Shown here one piece after another: positions 39,386-49,221 of a stretch of 64,000 nucleotides of DNA. The position numbers and the translations under genes are program-made. Source of the stretch: Sulfitobacter albidus (GTDB lineage: Bacteria; Pseudomonadota; Alphaproteobacteria; Rhodobacterales; Rhodobacteraceae); NCBI RefSeq assembly GCF_018200035.1, contig NZ_CP073581.1, positions 1,980,501-2,044,500 on the forward strand, read 5' to 3'. Each line of letters starts with the position of its first letter. Positions within the stretch are counted from its first letter, which is position 1. The notes below the pieces were generated by a model. It ran no database searches and was not told the origin of the DNA. It worked only from the letters and a program-made list of their open reading frames with translations.

Positions 39386-40849
39386 ATGACAAAAGCGATC
39401 ATGATACAAGGCACCGGCAGCAATGTCGGCAAATCCATGATCGTGGCGGGCATCCTGCGGGCCCTGCGCGCGCGCGGGATGCGCGTGCGCCCGTTCAAGC
39501 CGCAGAACATGTCCAACAACGCCGCCGTCACCTCCGACGGGGGCGAAATCGGACGTGCGCAAGCGCTTCAGGCCCGCGCCTGCGGGGTGGCGCCGCACAC
39601 CGATATGAACCCCATCCTTTTGAAACCGCAAAGCAATACGGGCGCGCAGGTCATCGTGCAGGGCCAGATCGCGGGCCACCAGGAAGCCCGCGCCTTTGGC
39701 CGCTCAAAAGAAGCGCTCATGCCCGCCGTGCTGCAAAGCTTTCACCGGCTGGCGCAGGACTGCGACATGATCGTCGTCGAAGGCGCCGGCTCCCCGGCAG
39801 AGACGAACCTGCGCGCGGGCGACATCGCCAACATGGGCTTTGCCCGTGCGGCGGGCGTGCCCGTGGTGCTGATGGGCTGCATCGACCGGGGCGGCGTCAT
39901 CGCGCAGATCGTGGGCACGCAGGCCGTGCTGTCCGAGGCCGACAACGCGCTGATCCGCGGCTTTGCCGTCAATAAATTCCGCGGTGATCGCAGCCTGTTT
40001 GACGCAGGTCGCGACGATATCGTGGCGCGTACCGGCTGGCCTTCCTTTGGGGTGCTGCCGTGGTTTGCCGACGCCGCGCGCCTGCCCGCAGAGGATGTGA
40101 TGGACCTGCCCGCGCGGGCGCGCTCGGGCGGGGCGGGCGTTGTCATCGCCGTGCCGCAACTGCCGCGTATCGCCAATTTCGACGATCTCGACCCGCTCGC
40201 GGCAGAGCCGGGCGTGGATCTGCGCATCGTGCCCCCCGGCACCCCCCTGCCCGCCGACGCGGATGTGGTGCTGCTGACGGGCAGCAAATCCACCATCTCC
40301 GATCTCGCGGCGCTACGGGCGCAGGGGTGGGATATCGACATCGCCGCCCACATCCGGCGCGGCGGTCATGTGGTCGGCCTGTGCGGGGGCTATCAGATGC
40401 TGGGCCAAACCATCGCCGACCCGGACGGGATCGAGGGGCCTGCTGGCACCGTCGACGGCCTGGGCCACCTGGACGTGCACACGGTGCTGGAGCCAAAAAA
40501 GAACCTGTCGCTGCGCCACGGCACGCACCCCGCGTCAGGCGCCGATGTGTCCGGGTATGAGATTCACCTCGGCGCCACCACCGGCCCCGATTGTGCGCGC
40601 CCTTGGCTCCGCTTTGACGGGACGCCCGATGGCGCGGCCAGCGCGGACGGGCGCGTGTTGGGCTGCTATCTGCACGGGGTGTTCGCGTCCGACAGCTTTC
40701 GCGCGGCCTATCTCGCGGGGCTGGGGGGTACGGCGCAGGCGGCGTTCGAGGCGCAGGTCGATGCCACGCTCGACGCGCTCGGCGCGCATATCGAGGCCTA
40801 TTTCGACCTCGATGCGCTGATTGCCGCCGCCGGTGAGGTTGGCGGGTAA
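39386..40849 (+). CDS. cobQ: Adenosylcobyric acid synthase (cobyric acid synthase)
   Basis: 487 residues from the ATG at 39386 with CCGGAGG upstream. The N-terminal P-loop amidotransferase domain starts [20 protein letters not shown], with [24 protein letters not shown] next. The C-terminal class I glutaminase domain has the nucleophile in [13 protein letters not shown] near residue 333 and the His in [12 protein letters not shown] near 430. It amidates four side chains of the corrin ring in B12 synthesis. No other cob gene is in the window, and there is no room for a cobalamin riboswitch upstream. Confidence 0.95.
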   Translation: MTKAIMIQGTGSNVGKSMIVAGILRALRARGMRVRPFKPQNMSNNAAVTSDGGEIGRAQALQARACGVAPHTDMNPILLKPQSNTGAQVIVQGQIAGHQEARAFGRSKEALMPAVLQSFHRLAQDCDMIVVEGAGSPAETNLRAGDIANMGFARAAGVPVVLMGCIDRGGVIAQIVGTQAVLSEADNALIRGFAVNKFRGDRSLFDAGRDDIVARTGWPSFGVLPWFADAARLPAEDVMDLPARARSGGAGVVIAVPQLPRIANFDDLDPLAAEPGVDLRIVPPGTPLPADADVVLLTGSKSTISDLAALRAQGWDIDIAAHIRRGGHVVGLCGGYQMLGQTIADPDGIEGPAGTVDGLGHLDVHTVLEPKKNLSLRHGTHPASGADVSGYEIHLGATTGPDCARPWLRFDGTPDGAASADGRVLGCYLHGVFASDSFRAAYLAGLGGTAQAAFEAQVDATLDALGAHIEAYFDLDALIAAAGEVGG

Positions 40850-40850
40850 G

Positions 40851-41933
40851 CTATTCCATTTCCTGCGCGGTCAGCGCGCGGTGGATCTCGCGGCGCACGA
40901 GCTTGCGCACGTTGCGCGTGATGCGCTCCCCCAGAACACCCTGCAATTCGCTGCGCACAATCTCACTGACCAGCGCGCGCAGCGCCGCCTCGTCGAGCAG
41001 TTGATCCTCGCCTGCGTCCGCGTCCACATCCGCATCGGGGTCGTGCGTTGCCTCGGCCTGCGGCTCCTCGATCGGGGCGCCGCGCCCGTCGAGTTCGACG
41101 TCGTCCTCCCACGCCATGGCGGCCACATCAACGGGGCTCAGATCCGCGGCCTGATCGCTGCCGTCGGGTTCGAAATCCTGCTGGATCGCCTTGATCGCGG
41201 TGCCCAGCGCGGCGATTTTCGAGGTCAGGCGCGGCCCGTCCGCCGCCGCTGGCTCGGATGTCGGCGCGGCATCGCTGTCGCCATGTTGCATCTGCACGGC
41301 AACCGCCTCCGCCGATGCATCCGCAAAAGGCGCATCCTCTTCGACCGGCCCATCGTCAAACGCCGCGTCGCTCAGCGTTTCATCGTCAAAGGTGTCGTCC
41401 TCAAACGCCTCCTCGGCGGGCTCATCCTGTGCTTCATCATCGGTGAAGCCATCCTCGTCGGACGCCACGGTGTCCGACGTTTCGCGTGCGGGCGCACCGC
41501 CCTCCTCGTCAAAGAACGCGGCGGCAAAATCGGCGGGGTCAGTGTGGGTGACGTCGGTGTGTGCCGACGTTCGGTCGGCCCCCGCGTCATCCTCAACAAC
41601 ATCCTCAACCACATCCTCATCCGGTTGCGCGAGCGGCGCCTGCGGCTCATGCTCCGTGCTTTCACCGGGCAATTCGGTATGCAGCGCCACATCCCCCAAT
41701 CGCAGCGGGGCGGGCGCATCGTCGGTGGGCGCCATCGGCGCGGGATCTTCCGCCACCCGCAGCGCGGGCGTCAGCACAAACCGGCTCTCTTCTTCCGCGG
41801 CCTCAGGCTGCGGCGTCTGCGGCGCGGGGGCGTCATTGCGCAGACCGGCCATGGGGCGTTTGGTCTCGGATACCAGTCGGCGGATCGACGACAGGACATC
41901 CTCGACCTCATCATGGGGGACAGGCTTTGACAT
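40851..41933 (-). CDS. Acidic PopZ-like protein
   Basis: 360 residues. N-terminal helix EVEDVLSSIRRLVSE (residues 9-23) resembles the PopZ/DUF2497 start (EILASIRRIISE). About residues 35-290 are low-complexity, strongly acidic and Pro/Ala-rich. The C-terminal 60 residues are helical and end with LRALVSEIVRSELQGVLGER, then NVRKLVRREIHRAL, like the PopZ oligomerisation region. This helix-acidic linker-helix layout is that of the polar organising protein of Caulobacter. It is downstream of tolC on the same strand. Overall identity to PopZ would be low, so the assignment is architectural. Confidence 0.6.
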   Translation of the reverse strand: MSKPVPHDEVEDVLSSIRRLVSETKRPMAGLRNDAPAPQTPQPEAAEEESRFVLTPALRVAEDPAPMAPTDDAPAPLRLGDVALHTELPGESTEHEPQAPLAQPDEDVVEDVVEDDAGADRTSAHTDVTHTDPADFAAAFFDEEGGAPARETSDTVASDEDGFTDDEAQDEPAEEAFEDDTFDDETLSDAAFDDGPVEEDAPFADASAEAVAVQMQHGDSDAAPTSEPAAADGPRLTSKIAALGTAIKAIQQDFEPDGSDQAADLSPVDVAAMAWEDDVELDGRGAPIEEPQAEATHDPDADVDADAGEDQLLDEAALRALVSEIVRSELQGVLGERITRNVRKLVRREIHRALTAQEME

Positions 41934-42054
41934 AACTCACCACTCTCTGCTCGGCCCGAAGGATAGACCGGGCCCTCATTTCGCACAATGGCGCGAAAAA
42001 CCTGCGAAAGGATAAACCCCCGCCCTGTTGCGCAATAGCGCTAGCGGCGCGCGC

Positions 42055-43488
42055 TCAGTCGCGCTGCAACCGCTTGAGCACCCGGTCCAGCTGCGCGCCT
42101 TGCTTGGACTGCTTGGTCGGGCTGTCCTTGACAAGATTGTAGTACTCCGCCGGATCATAAAGCTGCACCGGCAACCGCAGATCGCGCGCCGTCAGCTGCC
42201 CGGTCGAGGCCAGAACCGCATAGGCCGCATTATACAACTGCGCCTGCGCCGAAATCCGGCTCGCCTCCGCATCCAGCAAGGATTGTTCGGCGTCGAGCAC
42301 ATCGAGCGTCGTGCGCGCGCCCAGCGTCGCTTCCTCGCGCACGCCGCGGAAGGCCACACGCGCCGCACGGATCTGACGATCCGACGCCTCCAGCGAGGCA
42401 CGGGCCGAGCGCAGGCTGGCGTAGGCATTGCCCACGTTCTGCTGAATATTGTGGCGCACCACATGCAGATTGCCGCGCTGCGCGTCGCGCTGTGCAATCG
42501 CGCGGCGCACCGCAGACGACCGCGCGCCGCCCTGATAAATCGTCCCGCCCGCATTCAGCCCGATGGAGCCGCCGCTGCTGAAATTGCTCGAATCAAGGTT
42601 TTCGGACAGCGACAGCGTGCCCTGAAGCGAGACCGTCGGCTTCTTGGCCGCCTCGGCCTGCCGGATCAACAGCTCGGCGGCGGAAACCTGATGCTGCACG
42701 GCGCGTAGATCGGGATGGCGGCGCACGGCAAGCCCCTTGGCCGCGTCCACATCCGACGCGATCGTCGGCAGACGCGGCGGCGGGCGCAGTGCACCGGGCA
42801 TACGCCCGACGATGTTGCGATATTCCTCGATGGCGATCTGGCGATTGCCCTCTGCCGTGGCCAAACCGCTGCGGGCCTGCGCCAGCTGCGCCTCGGCGAG
42901 CGCCACATCCGTGCGCGTCACCTCACCCACCTCGAAACGGTTGCGCGCGGCGCGCAGTTCCTGTGTCAGAACCCGCAGGTTGTTCTGGCGCAGCGCCACG
43001 AATTCATTGGCCTCGATCACACCCATATAGGCCTGCACGGCGCGCAGCAGGACCTGCTGCTCGATCCCCAGAAGGGTTTCGCGCGTCGCCAGCACGGTCT
43101 CCTTGGCGGCCTCGACCCGCAGGGCGGTGGCGCCAAAATCATACAGCAACAATTCCCCGATCAACGACCCACTCAGGGTCAGGCTGTCGGTATCCTGCAC
43201 CCCCGCAAGGGTCGATCCCCGCGCCCGGCCAAACTGTTGCTGCGCAGAGGCGGTCCAGCGCAACACCGGCTCCAGCGCGGTGCCCGCCACGGCCACATCC
43301 TCATCCGCGGCGCGCAGCAGGGCGCGGTTCTGCTGCAACAGGCCCGAATGATTGTAGGCGTTGACCAGCGCATCGGCGAGCGTCTCGGCGCTCGCCACCG
43401 GCGCGATCACCGCCATCGCGGCGCCCAGTGTCGCCGCCCGCAGGCCGCGCCGCATCCGCCGGATCGTTCCCATCTGCCCTGTCTGCAT
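42055..43488 (-). CDS. tolC: TolC-family outer-membrane channel
   Basis: 477 residues. AAGGACGAGGG precedes the ATG at 43488. Sec signal to about residue 34 (VIAPVASAETL). Two structural repeats follow with long helices and beta-barrel strands (SAQQQFGRARG; GGTIYQGGARSSAVRRAI; ARTTLDVLDAEQSLLDAEASR). Unlike the OprM-type gene at 6394 it has no lipobox. TolC serves type I secretion and efflux, so it could be the outer-membrane partner for export of the RTX protein at 3942, although they are far apart. Confidence 0.93.
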   Translation of the reverse strand: MQTGQMGTIRRMRRGLRAATLGAAMAVIAPVASAETLADALVNAYNHSGLLQQNRALLRAADEDVAVAGTALEPVLRWTASAQQQFGRARGSTLAGVQDTDSLTLSGSLIGELLLYDFGATALRVEAAKETVLATRETLLGIEQQVLLRAVQAYMGVIEANEFVALRQNNLRVLTQELRAARNRFEVGEVTRTDVALAEAQLAQARSGLATAEGNRQIAIEEYRNIVGRMPGALRPPPRLPTIASDVDAAKGLAVRRHPDLRAVQHQVSAAELLIRQAEAAKKPTVSLQGTLSLSENLDSSNFSSGGSIGLNAGGTIYQGGARSSAVRRAIAQRDAQRGNLHVVRHNIQQNVGNAYASLRSARASLEASDRQIRAARVAFRGVREEATLGARTTLDVLDAEQSLLDAEASRISAQAQLYNAAYAVLASTGQLTARDLRLPVQLYDPAEYYNLVKDSPTKQSKQGAQLDRVLKRLQRD

Positions 43489-43535
43489 CGTCCCTCGTCC
43501 TTTTCTCCCCCGGCGCGTGCGGCCGGTGTCCCCGG

Positions 43536-44189
43536 CTACAGCGAAAACGCCCGTGCACGGGCAAAGCCCGGCAACACCGGCGCGCTTGCGTTGAAGGCCA
43601 GCCGCCAGCTGATCTGCCCGGCGCGTTTGTGGCCCACCCGGACCTCGCCCAACGCATCGTGCATGAACAGCGCCGCAATGCGCCCGCCTTCCTTGAGCTG
43701 GTCTAGCAGCGCGTCGGGCAGCTCCATCACGCCCCCCTGCAGCACGATCACATCGTAAGGCCCGTGCTCCGCCGCGCCCGCGGCCATATCGCCCGCCTGC
43801 ACCACCGCGTTGTCGACGCCGCTGGCAGCCAGGGCATCCTGTGCCTCGCGCACATAGGCCTCGTCCGCCTCAACGGCGACCACGGCCTGCGCCAGCCGCG
43901 CAATCACCGCCGTCGAATAGCCCAGCCCGCACCCGATATCGAGCACGAGCTCCTCCGGCCCGATTGCCAATGTGTCCAGCATCTTGGCCAGTGTGCGCGG
44001 CTCAAGCACAACGCGCCCCTGCCCCAGATCGAGGTTCTCGCCGACATAGGCGGCCTCGCGCCGGGCGGCGGGCACGAAATCCTCGCGCGCAACGCTCAAC
44101 ATCGCGTCGATAATGGGAAATTTGGTCACATCGGAAGGGCGGACCTGCGTGTCGACCATCATGGTACGGCGTGCGGAAAAGTCGGTCAT
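43536..44189 (-). CDS. pcm: Protein-L-isoaspartate O-methyltransferase-family protein
   Basis: 217 residues from the ATG at 44189 (MTDFSARRTMMVDTQVRPSD). SAM-binding motif I ELVLDIGCGLGYSTAVIARL near residue 75, then VVAVEADEAYV and YDVIVLQGGVMELPDALLDQLKEGGRI. The family repairs isoaspartyl residues in aged proteins. This group beside tolC is common in Rhodobacterales, and its repair activity is usually assumed rather than shown. 47 bp upstream of tolC on the same strand, so likely one operon with it. Confidence 0.88.
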   Translation of the reverse strand: MTDFSARRTMMVDTQVRPSDVTKFPIIDAMLSVAREDFVPAARREAAYVGENLDLGQGRVVLEPRTLAKMLDTLAIGPEELVLDIGCGLGYSTAVIARLAQAVVAVEADEAYVREAQDALAASGVDNAVVQAGDMAAGAAEHGPYDVIVLQGGVMELPDALLDQLKEGGRIAALFMHDALGEVRVGHKRAGQISWRLAFNASAPVLPGFARARAFSL

Positions 44190-44362
44190 GGAGTGAGCGC
44201 CTGCAAGTTTCGGAATCTGCGCAAACAGTCGCACATCCCGCCGGCTGCGGCAACGCAACATCGCCAAAAACTGCAGGCTCCGCGAAACCCCACCGAAACG
44301 CGTCGCTCGCCCCCATCACGGGGTTGCAGCCCCCGCACAGCCCGTCTATAGCAAACACGTCC

Positions 44363-44436
44363 GGCGAGTTGGCGGAGTGGTTACGCAGCGGATTGCAAAT
44401 CCGTGTACACCGGTTCGATTCCGGTACTCGCCTCCA
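44363..44436 (+). tRNA. tRNA-Cys (anticodon GCA)
   Basis: 74 nt. The acceptor arm GGCGAGT pairs with ACTCGCC, discriminator T, encoded CCA. The anticodon loop is TTGCAAA, and the T-arm is CCGGTTCGATTCCGG. It marks the left edge of the lower-GC island; tRNA 3' ends are common integration sites. Confidence 0.97.
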
Positions 44437-44863
44437 ATAAAATCAATGAGTTACTGGTTTTGCATTTTACGTGGTACCCCCAAGGTATCACTTTCTTGTT
44501 TCGTGCTCGTTTCAATCAAAAGCTGCTCCCACGGCTTTCTTTTCTTTGCTGCCCTACCGGCGCGCATGATTTGGCGGGTATCGGGGATCTTGGAAAAGCC
44601 GAAAGCAGCACGAAGACTACGCCCCAAACACCTAAGTGAAACCGATGATCGCTAGCCCAGGCACTGAGGACTAGACAGCCACCATTGCATCTCCCAAGAA
44701 GTACTTGCCGCATCATTACGGCATGAGACAATGACCACAATCACCGCTGGCCCTGCTCCTACCTGGTTAGTGTTCCAACCATCAAAAGCGCAATCGGTCC
44801 GAGAAGGGCGATAAATGTGAACCGAGCCAAGTAAATCCAGCGCATCCAAAGCGGAGCAAGTCA
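44437..44863. other. AT-richer non-coding stretch at the left end of the island
   Basis: About 430 bp between tRNA-Cys and the LuxR-type gene. Base composition drops visibly here. Short frames occur on both strands but none has a ribosome-binding site or a recognisable family; no integrase remnant could be identified. It should include the luxR promoter at its right end. Confidence 0.45.
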
Positions 44864-45628
44864 ATGAACCTTACAGACAGAGAATCGAGTCTCATCTTTT
44901 CGATGATGCGAGACCTCAGCGGTGACTTCGATCATTTTGAAGTCCGCCAGCGTGTTGGGCAAAGTCTGCTGGAGTTACTGAACGCGGACTACTTCGCCTC
45001 ATATGTTTGGGACAGCGACGCCAATCGCTTTGTCGCGGGTGTGCAGATCAACATGTCTGACGACAATCTCGCACGCTACGATGACTATTTTCAGTTTCGC
45101 GATCCGATAACGCCAACACTTCAGCGGCGGCGAAAGGCGACGCCGGTCAGTCAGGTGATGAATCATGATCGCCTGACAAAAACAGAGTTTTATAACGATT
45201 TCCTAAAGCAAGACGGCCTCTGTTATGGCATCAACTACTTTGCTTATGATCGTGGCTCCAACATAGGGGATGTTCGGGTTTGGCGCGGTGACCGAAAAGA
45301 TGACTTTTCGGACCGGGACACGGAGATCGTGGACGCGATTGGCCCGAGTTTTGTGAATGCGCTCATACGTGCGCAAAATCATGCGTCCAATTTCCCGGTG
45401 CTACGCTTTGCATCCTTGTGCGATAGGACGTCGCTGACGGCGCGAGAAAGTGAGATTGCGGATCTATTGGTGGTTGGTGCCTCAGATGACGAGATTTGTG
45501 CCAAGCTTCTGATCTCGAAATCTACATTGCGCTCGCACATCACCGCCATCTTCAAGAAGACTGGGCTGAGTCGCCGTACCCAATTGGCTCAGTTTCTCGC
45601 GGACACTGCGAACTTTAGCAGCGGTTGA
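44864..45628 (+). CDS. LuxR-type transcriptional regulator
   Basis: 254 residues; ATG at 44864 after GGAGCAAG. The C-terminal LuxR HTH is at about residues 188-245 (SLTARESEIADLLVVGASDDEI, then LLISKSTLRSHITAIFKKTG). The N-terminal 170 residues form a sensor domain; DDYFQFRDPITP near residue 80 recalls the Y...D-P region of autoinducer-binding LuxR proteins, but the usual Trp residues of the acyl-homoserine-lactone pocket are not evident. No luxI is present. It may sense an amide or other nutrient and act at the palindrome 45730-45751 in front of the amidase operon. Confidence 0.85.
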   Translation: MNLTDRESSLIFSMMRDLSGDFDHFEVRQRVGQSLLELLNADYFASYVWDSDANRFVAGVQINMSDDNLARYDDYFQFRDPITPTLQRRRKATPVSQVMNHDRLTKTEFYNDFLKQDGLCYGINYFAYDRGSNIGDVRVWRGDRKDDFSDRDTEIVDAIGPSFVNALIRAQNHASNFPVLRFASLCDRTSLTARESEIADLLVVGASDDEICAKLLISKSTLRSHITAIFKKTGLSRRTQLAQFLADTANFSSG

Positions 45629-45729
45629 GTGGCTTGCCCCTTGCCTGCAGATTCTCGTTCATGACCATAAGACGCTGGCCATGAATGCATGAAACTTTAT
45701 AAATTTCAATATCTTAGTCTGAAACCGAA

Positions 45730-45751
45730 ATATCGTCATTTATGACGATAT
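45730..45751. promoter_or_regulatory. Perfect 22-bp palindrome upstream of the amidase operon
   Basis: ATATCGTCAT-TT-ATGACGATAT, 10-bp arms and a 2-bp centre, lying 50 bp before the amidase ATG. It is the strongest short palindrome in the island. A LuxR-type dimer binds sites of this size, and its regulator gene ends about 100 bp upstream, so it is the natural operator candidate. Confidence 0.6.
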
Positions 45752-45801
45752 CCCGCTCGTTGGCCTGATTGGTAGCCTTCTGAAAACTTCAGGAGGGCCA
45801 A

Positions 45802-47190
45802 ATGGCGATCGAAAACCGGTTTGGCGCGGCAGAGTTGCTTCGCAAGATGGACGCGCAGGAAATCTCGGCGACAGAATTTGCGAAGGACACTGTCCAACGA
45901 GAAAAGGCACGGTCTTCTCTCAACGCCATCTCGCATTTTGATCCCGACTTTCTGGTAGCAAACGCGCAACGCGCAGACGAAAAGCGCGCTGCAGGAATAA
46001 ACGGCGTTTTGTGCGGTTTACCCGTCGCTGCCAAAGACAACATCAACACGGTCTCCTTTCCGACAACTGCCGGCACGGGCGCCCTTCTTCATCACACGCC
46101 GCGAACAAACGCAGGAATTGTGACAGCCATCGAGCAGGCAGATGGCTTCATTGGCGCAAAGACCGGAATGCATGAACTCGCATTCGGCATCACCAGCAAC
46201 AACGGCACCACGGGCAAAATCCGAAATCCTCATGATCCAGACATGATCCCGGGCGGCTCGTCCGGGGGCACCGCGGCAGCGGTGGCGGCGGGCATCCTCC
46301 CGGTCGGCCTTGGCACTGACACCGGCGCCTCGGTCCGCCTGCCCGCCGCATTGTGCGGCGTGGTTGGTTTTCGACCAACCGTCGGTCGCTATTCCGGCAC
46401 AGGGATCGTTCCCATCAGCCACACACGAGACACTGCCGGGCCCATCGCCAGGTACGTTGAAGATATCGCCCTAATGGACGGTGTTTTGGCCGGACAAGAA
46501 CCGGTTTCACAAAGCATCACTCTCGATGAGGTGGTTTTGGGCCTGCCACGTGAGGTATTTTTCGAAAACCTCGAACCTGCGGTCGAGACGGCTGTGCAGG
46601 CGACGCTCAAAACCCTTGAGAAAGCCGGCGCGAAACTGATTGAGGTCAGCCTTTCAGAAATCTGGCCTCTTAACGAGGCGGTCGGCTTCCCCGTAGCGCT
46701 TTACGAAGTGATGCGTGATCTGCCTGCGTACCTGGCTGAACATGCGCCCGGTATCTCCTTTGACGAACTGGTTTCAAAGATCGGCTCACCCGATGTGGCC
46801 GGTGTGATTGCCAGCCAACTTGGGGACGATGCGATACCCGAAGAAGCGTATCGTGCCGCGATGGATACCCATCGGCCCGCCATGCAGTCCATCTACCAGT
46901 CATGCTTTAAAGACAATGGCCTAACGGCTCTGGCTTTCCCGACTTCACCGCTGCGGGCACGTCCTATTGGGGACGATGAGACTGTCGAGTTGAACGGGCA
47001 GCAGGTTCCGACTTTCCCCAGTTTCATTCGCAACACGGATCTTGGCTCGAACCTCGCTGTTCCAGGAATTTCTCTCCCCTGCCCCGACGTTCCGGGCTTG
47101 CCTGTTGGGATCGAATTCGAAGGTCGCACGGGTGCTGACCGGGACCTCATCGCGCTGGCACTCGCCGTCGAAGACGCTTTGACGAGATAG
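45802..47190 (+). CDS. Amidase-signature-family amidase
   Basis: 462 residues with AGGAGG before the ATG. The Ser-cisSer-Lys triad is visible: Lys in GLPVAAKDNIN near residue 77, cis-Ser in MIPGGSSGGTAAAVAAG near 152, and the nucleophilic Ser in LGTDTGASVRLPAALCG near 176. The closest recalled types are indoleacetamide/mandelamide hydrolases, which release ammonia from a carboxamide. No signal peptide, so it acts in the cytoplasm on material brought in by the ABC system encoded directly downstream. Confidence 0.92.
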   Translation: MAIENRFGAAELLRKMDAQEISATEFAKDTVQREKARSSLNAISHFDPDFLVANAQRADEKRAAGINGVLCGLPVAAKDNINTVSFPTTAGTGALLHHTPRTNAGIVTAIEQADGFIGAKTGMHELAFGITSNNGTTGKIRNPHDPDMIPGGSSGGTAAAVAAGILPVGLGTDTGASVRLPAALCGVVGFRPTVGRYSGTGIVPISHTRDTAGPIARYVEDIALMDGVLAGQEPVSQSITLDEVVLGLPREVFFENLEPAVETAVQATLKTLEKAGAKLIEVSLSEIWPLNEAVGFPVALYEVMRDLPAYLAEHAPGISFDELVSKIGSPDVAGVIASQLGDDAIPEEAYRAAMDTHRPAMQSIYQSCFKDNGLTALAFPTSPLRARPIGDDETVELNGQQVPTFPSFIRNTDLGSNLAVPGISLPCPDVPGLPVGIEFEGRTGADRDLIALALAVEDALTR

Positions 47191-47219
47191 CAAAGCAATC
47201 AACCAACAGGAGAAAAACA

Positions 47220-48365
47220 ATGACTAAAGAATGGATGAAAACAATCCTTTCGGCCGCACTGGCCTCAACCGCGATGACGGGTGGGGCAATGGCTGACATC
47301 AAGATCGGTGTGCTTGTACCCGACTCTGGTCCGGCCGGGATCTTTGGTCCGAGCACACGCAATGCGGCTACAATGGCTGCCGCTGAAATCAATGCGGCTG
47401 GCGGCATCAACGGTGAACCGATCGAACTGGTCTTTGCCGATGTCGGTGTACCGCCCGCAGAAGCCGCGCAATCTGCGCTGAGACTCTGGAAAGGCGAAGG
47501 TGTCGAGGCCTTTGTCGGCATGCACGACTCAGCAGTGCGCGAAGCGCTCGTGGGGCGGTTCAAAGGTGAAGTGCCCTATGTCTACACGCCTGTCTACGAG
47601 GGGAAGGCCTGTTCGACGGGACTTTACGTGACCGGCGAGACTCCAAGCCAACAGCTTGAGCCCGTAATTCCTTTTCTGATGGAGGCGGAGAACGTCAGCA
47701 AATGGTATCTCATCGGAAACGACTACAACTGGCCCCGCGATACCAATGCATTGGCCAAGGACTACATCGCCGCAGCCGGTGGTGAGGTCGTTGGAGAAGA
47801 ATACCTGCCCTTCACCGTCGCTGAGTTCGACTCTTCCTTGCAAAAGATCAGGGAAAGCGGTGCCGACGGTGTTCTTGTAACCTTGGTGGGCGGTGCATCC
47901 GTCGGCTTCAATATTGCCTTCGCCGGATTTGGTCTTGATGCGCAAGCGATCCGTTTGGGCACGCTCATTGAAGAAAACACTCTGGCCGGGATCGGCGCCG
48001 AAAACGCCAATCGCCTCTACTCTTCCTCGGGCTATTTCGCGAGCATCGCGTCGGACGCAGCTCAAGAATTCGCTTCAAACTACACCGAGACGTTCGGAGC
48101 AGATGCGGCACCGCTCAATTCCCTGGGGCAGTCTGCGTATGACGGCCTTCAACTCCTTGCGACACTCGCCAACAAGGCAGGATCCCTGGAAGTGCCGGCA
48201 ATCGAAGCAATAGCCGAAGGCACAACCTTCACGTCACCGCGCGGCACCGGCACTTTGACAGGCCGCCACGTTGCCCAGACCATCTATGTGGCAAACGGCA
48301 CCGGCGGCAGCTTTGCAATCGAGGCCGCGTTCGAGAACGTGCCGTCTTCGGAAAACTGCGAATAG
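47220..48365 (+). CDS. Branched-chain-amino-acid/amide-type ABC substrate-binding protein
   Basis: 381 residues; AGGAG before the ATG. Sec signal to about residue 25 (AMTGGAMA). Type I periplasmic binding fold: IKIGVLVPDSGPAGIFGPSTRNAA, MAAAEINAAGGINGEPIELVFAD, then VPYVYTPVYEGKAC. The last, with the YVY-P-YEG pattern, resembles urea- and amide-binding relatives (UrtA, AmiC, FmdD) more than leucine-binding LivK. 29 bp after the amidase gene, so the ligand is plausibly the amidase substrate. Confidence 0.9.
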   Translation: MTKEWMKTILSAALASTAMTGGAMADIKIGVLVPDSGPAGIFGPSTRNAATMAAAEINAAGGINGEPIELVFADVGVPPAEAAQSALRLWKGEGVEAFVGMHDSAVREALVGRFKGEVPYVYTPVYEGKACSTGLYVTGETPSQQLEPVIPFLMEAENVSKWYLIGNDYNWPRDTNALAKDYIAAAGGEVVGEEYLPFTVAEFDSSLQKIRESGADGVLVTLVGGASVGFNIAFAGFGLDAQAIRLGTLIEENTLAGIGAENANRLYSSSGYFASIASDAAQEFASNYTETFGADAAPLNSLGQSAYDGLQLLATLANKAGSLEVPAIEAIAEGTTFTSPRGTGTLTGRHVAQTIYVANGTGGSFAIEAAFENVPSSENCE

Positions 48366-48375
48366 GTAAAGCGCC

Positions 48376-49221
48376 ATGTCGACGGTTTTGCTGCTCAATA
48401 TTCTTTGGCAAATCAGTGTGCTTGCGCTGGTAACAATCGGTCTCGCCATCGTCTTTGGGCAACTGAAAATCATGAACATGGCGCATGGTGAACTCGTGAT
48501 GATCGGGGCCTACGCCCCGGTGATCACATCAAGCTTGGGGCTACCGGGACCATTCCAGATTTTTGTGTGCCTGGTGGTCGTTGGCATCACAGCATTTGCG
48601 ATGGAACGCCTGGTTATCCGGCACTTTTACGGACGCCCCTTTGACAGCCTGCTGGCGACGTGGGGACTATCGATCCTGTTGCGAGAGGTTGTTGAGCTGG
48701 TGTTTGGGCGGGGATACCAGTCAGTGTCTCTGCCAGTTCAAGGTACAGTCACCGTAATCGGTGCGGATTATCCCGTCTATCGCTTGATTGTCATGGCCGG
48801 TATTGGCTGCTTCTTTACCGTCCTGTTCCTTTGGTACCGCAAGTCCCGTATCGGAACCGAAATCAAGGCAATGGTCGAGAATCCGCAGCTCGCAGAAGCC
48901 TGCGGCATCAATACAGGACGACTATCAAGTGGGTGTTTTGTATTCGGGGCGCTTACGGCTGGTATTGCCGGAATGGTTTTGGCGCCAACCATCCGTGTCG
49001 AGCCAATGATCGGCCTCGATTACCTGATCCGATCGTTCTTTTCATTGGTCGTGGGCGGTCTCGGCAGCATCGAGGGACTGTTCATCGGTGTGAGCGTAAT
49101 TGCGGGTTCGCAATCCATCGTGAGTTCGGTTTTCAATCAGACCTACGGCTACCTCTTTATCCTGATCCTTTCGATCCTCTTCCTGTGGTTAAAGCCTAAT
49201 GGCCTATATCGTAACCGTTAG
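48376..49221 (+). CDS. ABC permease, LivH/UrtB type
   Basis: 281 residues with about eight membrane helices. Family motifs include QLKIMNMAHGELVMIGAYAP near residue 28 and GRPFDSLLATWGLSILLREV near 90. The EAA-like loop AMVENPQLAEACGINTGRLSSG precedes the conserved FVFGALTAGIAG. One half of the inner-membrane channel; the other half is in the fused gene that starts 23 bp before this stop. Confidence 0.93.
   Translation: MSTVLLLNILWQISVLALVTIGLAIVFGQLKIMNMAHGELVMIGAYAPVITSSLGLPGPFQIFVCLVVVGITAFAMERLVIRHFYGRPFDSLLATWGLSILLREVVELVFGRGYQSVSLPVQGTVTVIGADYPVYRLIVMAGIGCFFTVLFLWYRKSRIGTEIKAMVENPQLAEACGINTGRLSSGCFVFGALTAGIAGMVLAPTIRVEPMIGLDYLIRSFFSLVVGGLGSIEGLFIGVSVIAGSQSIVSSVFNQTYGYLFILILSILFLWLKPNGLYRNR

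Noticed and set aside
44864..45628. Quorum-sensing system
   Set aside because: No luxI-type synthase in the window and the acyl-homoserine-lactone pocket residues are not clearly present in the LuxR protein.
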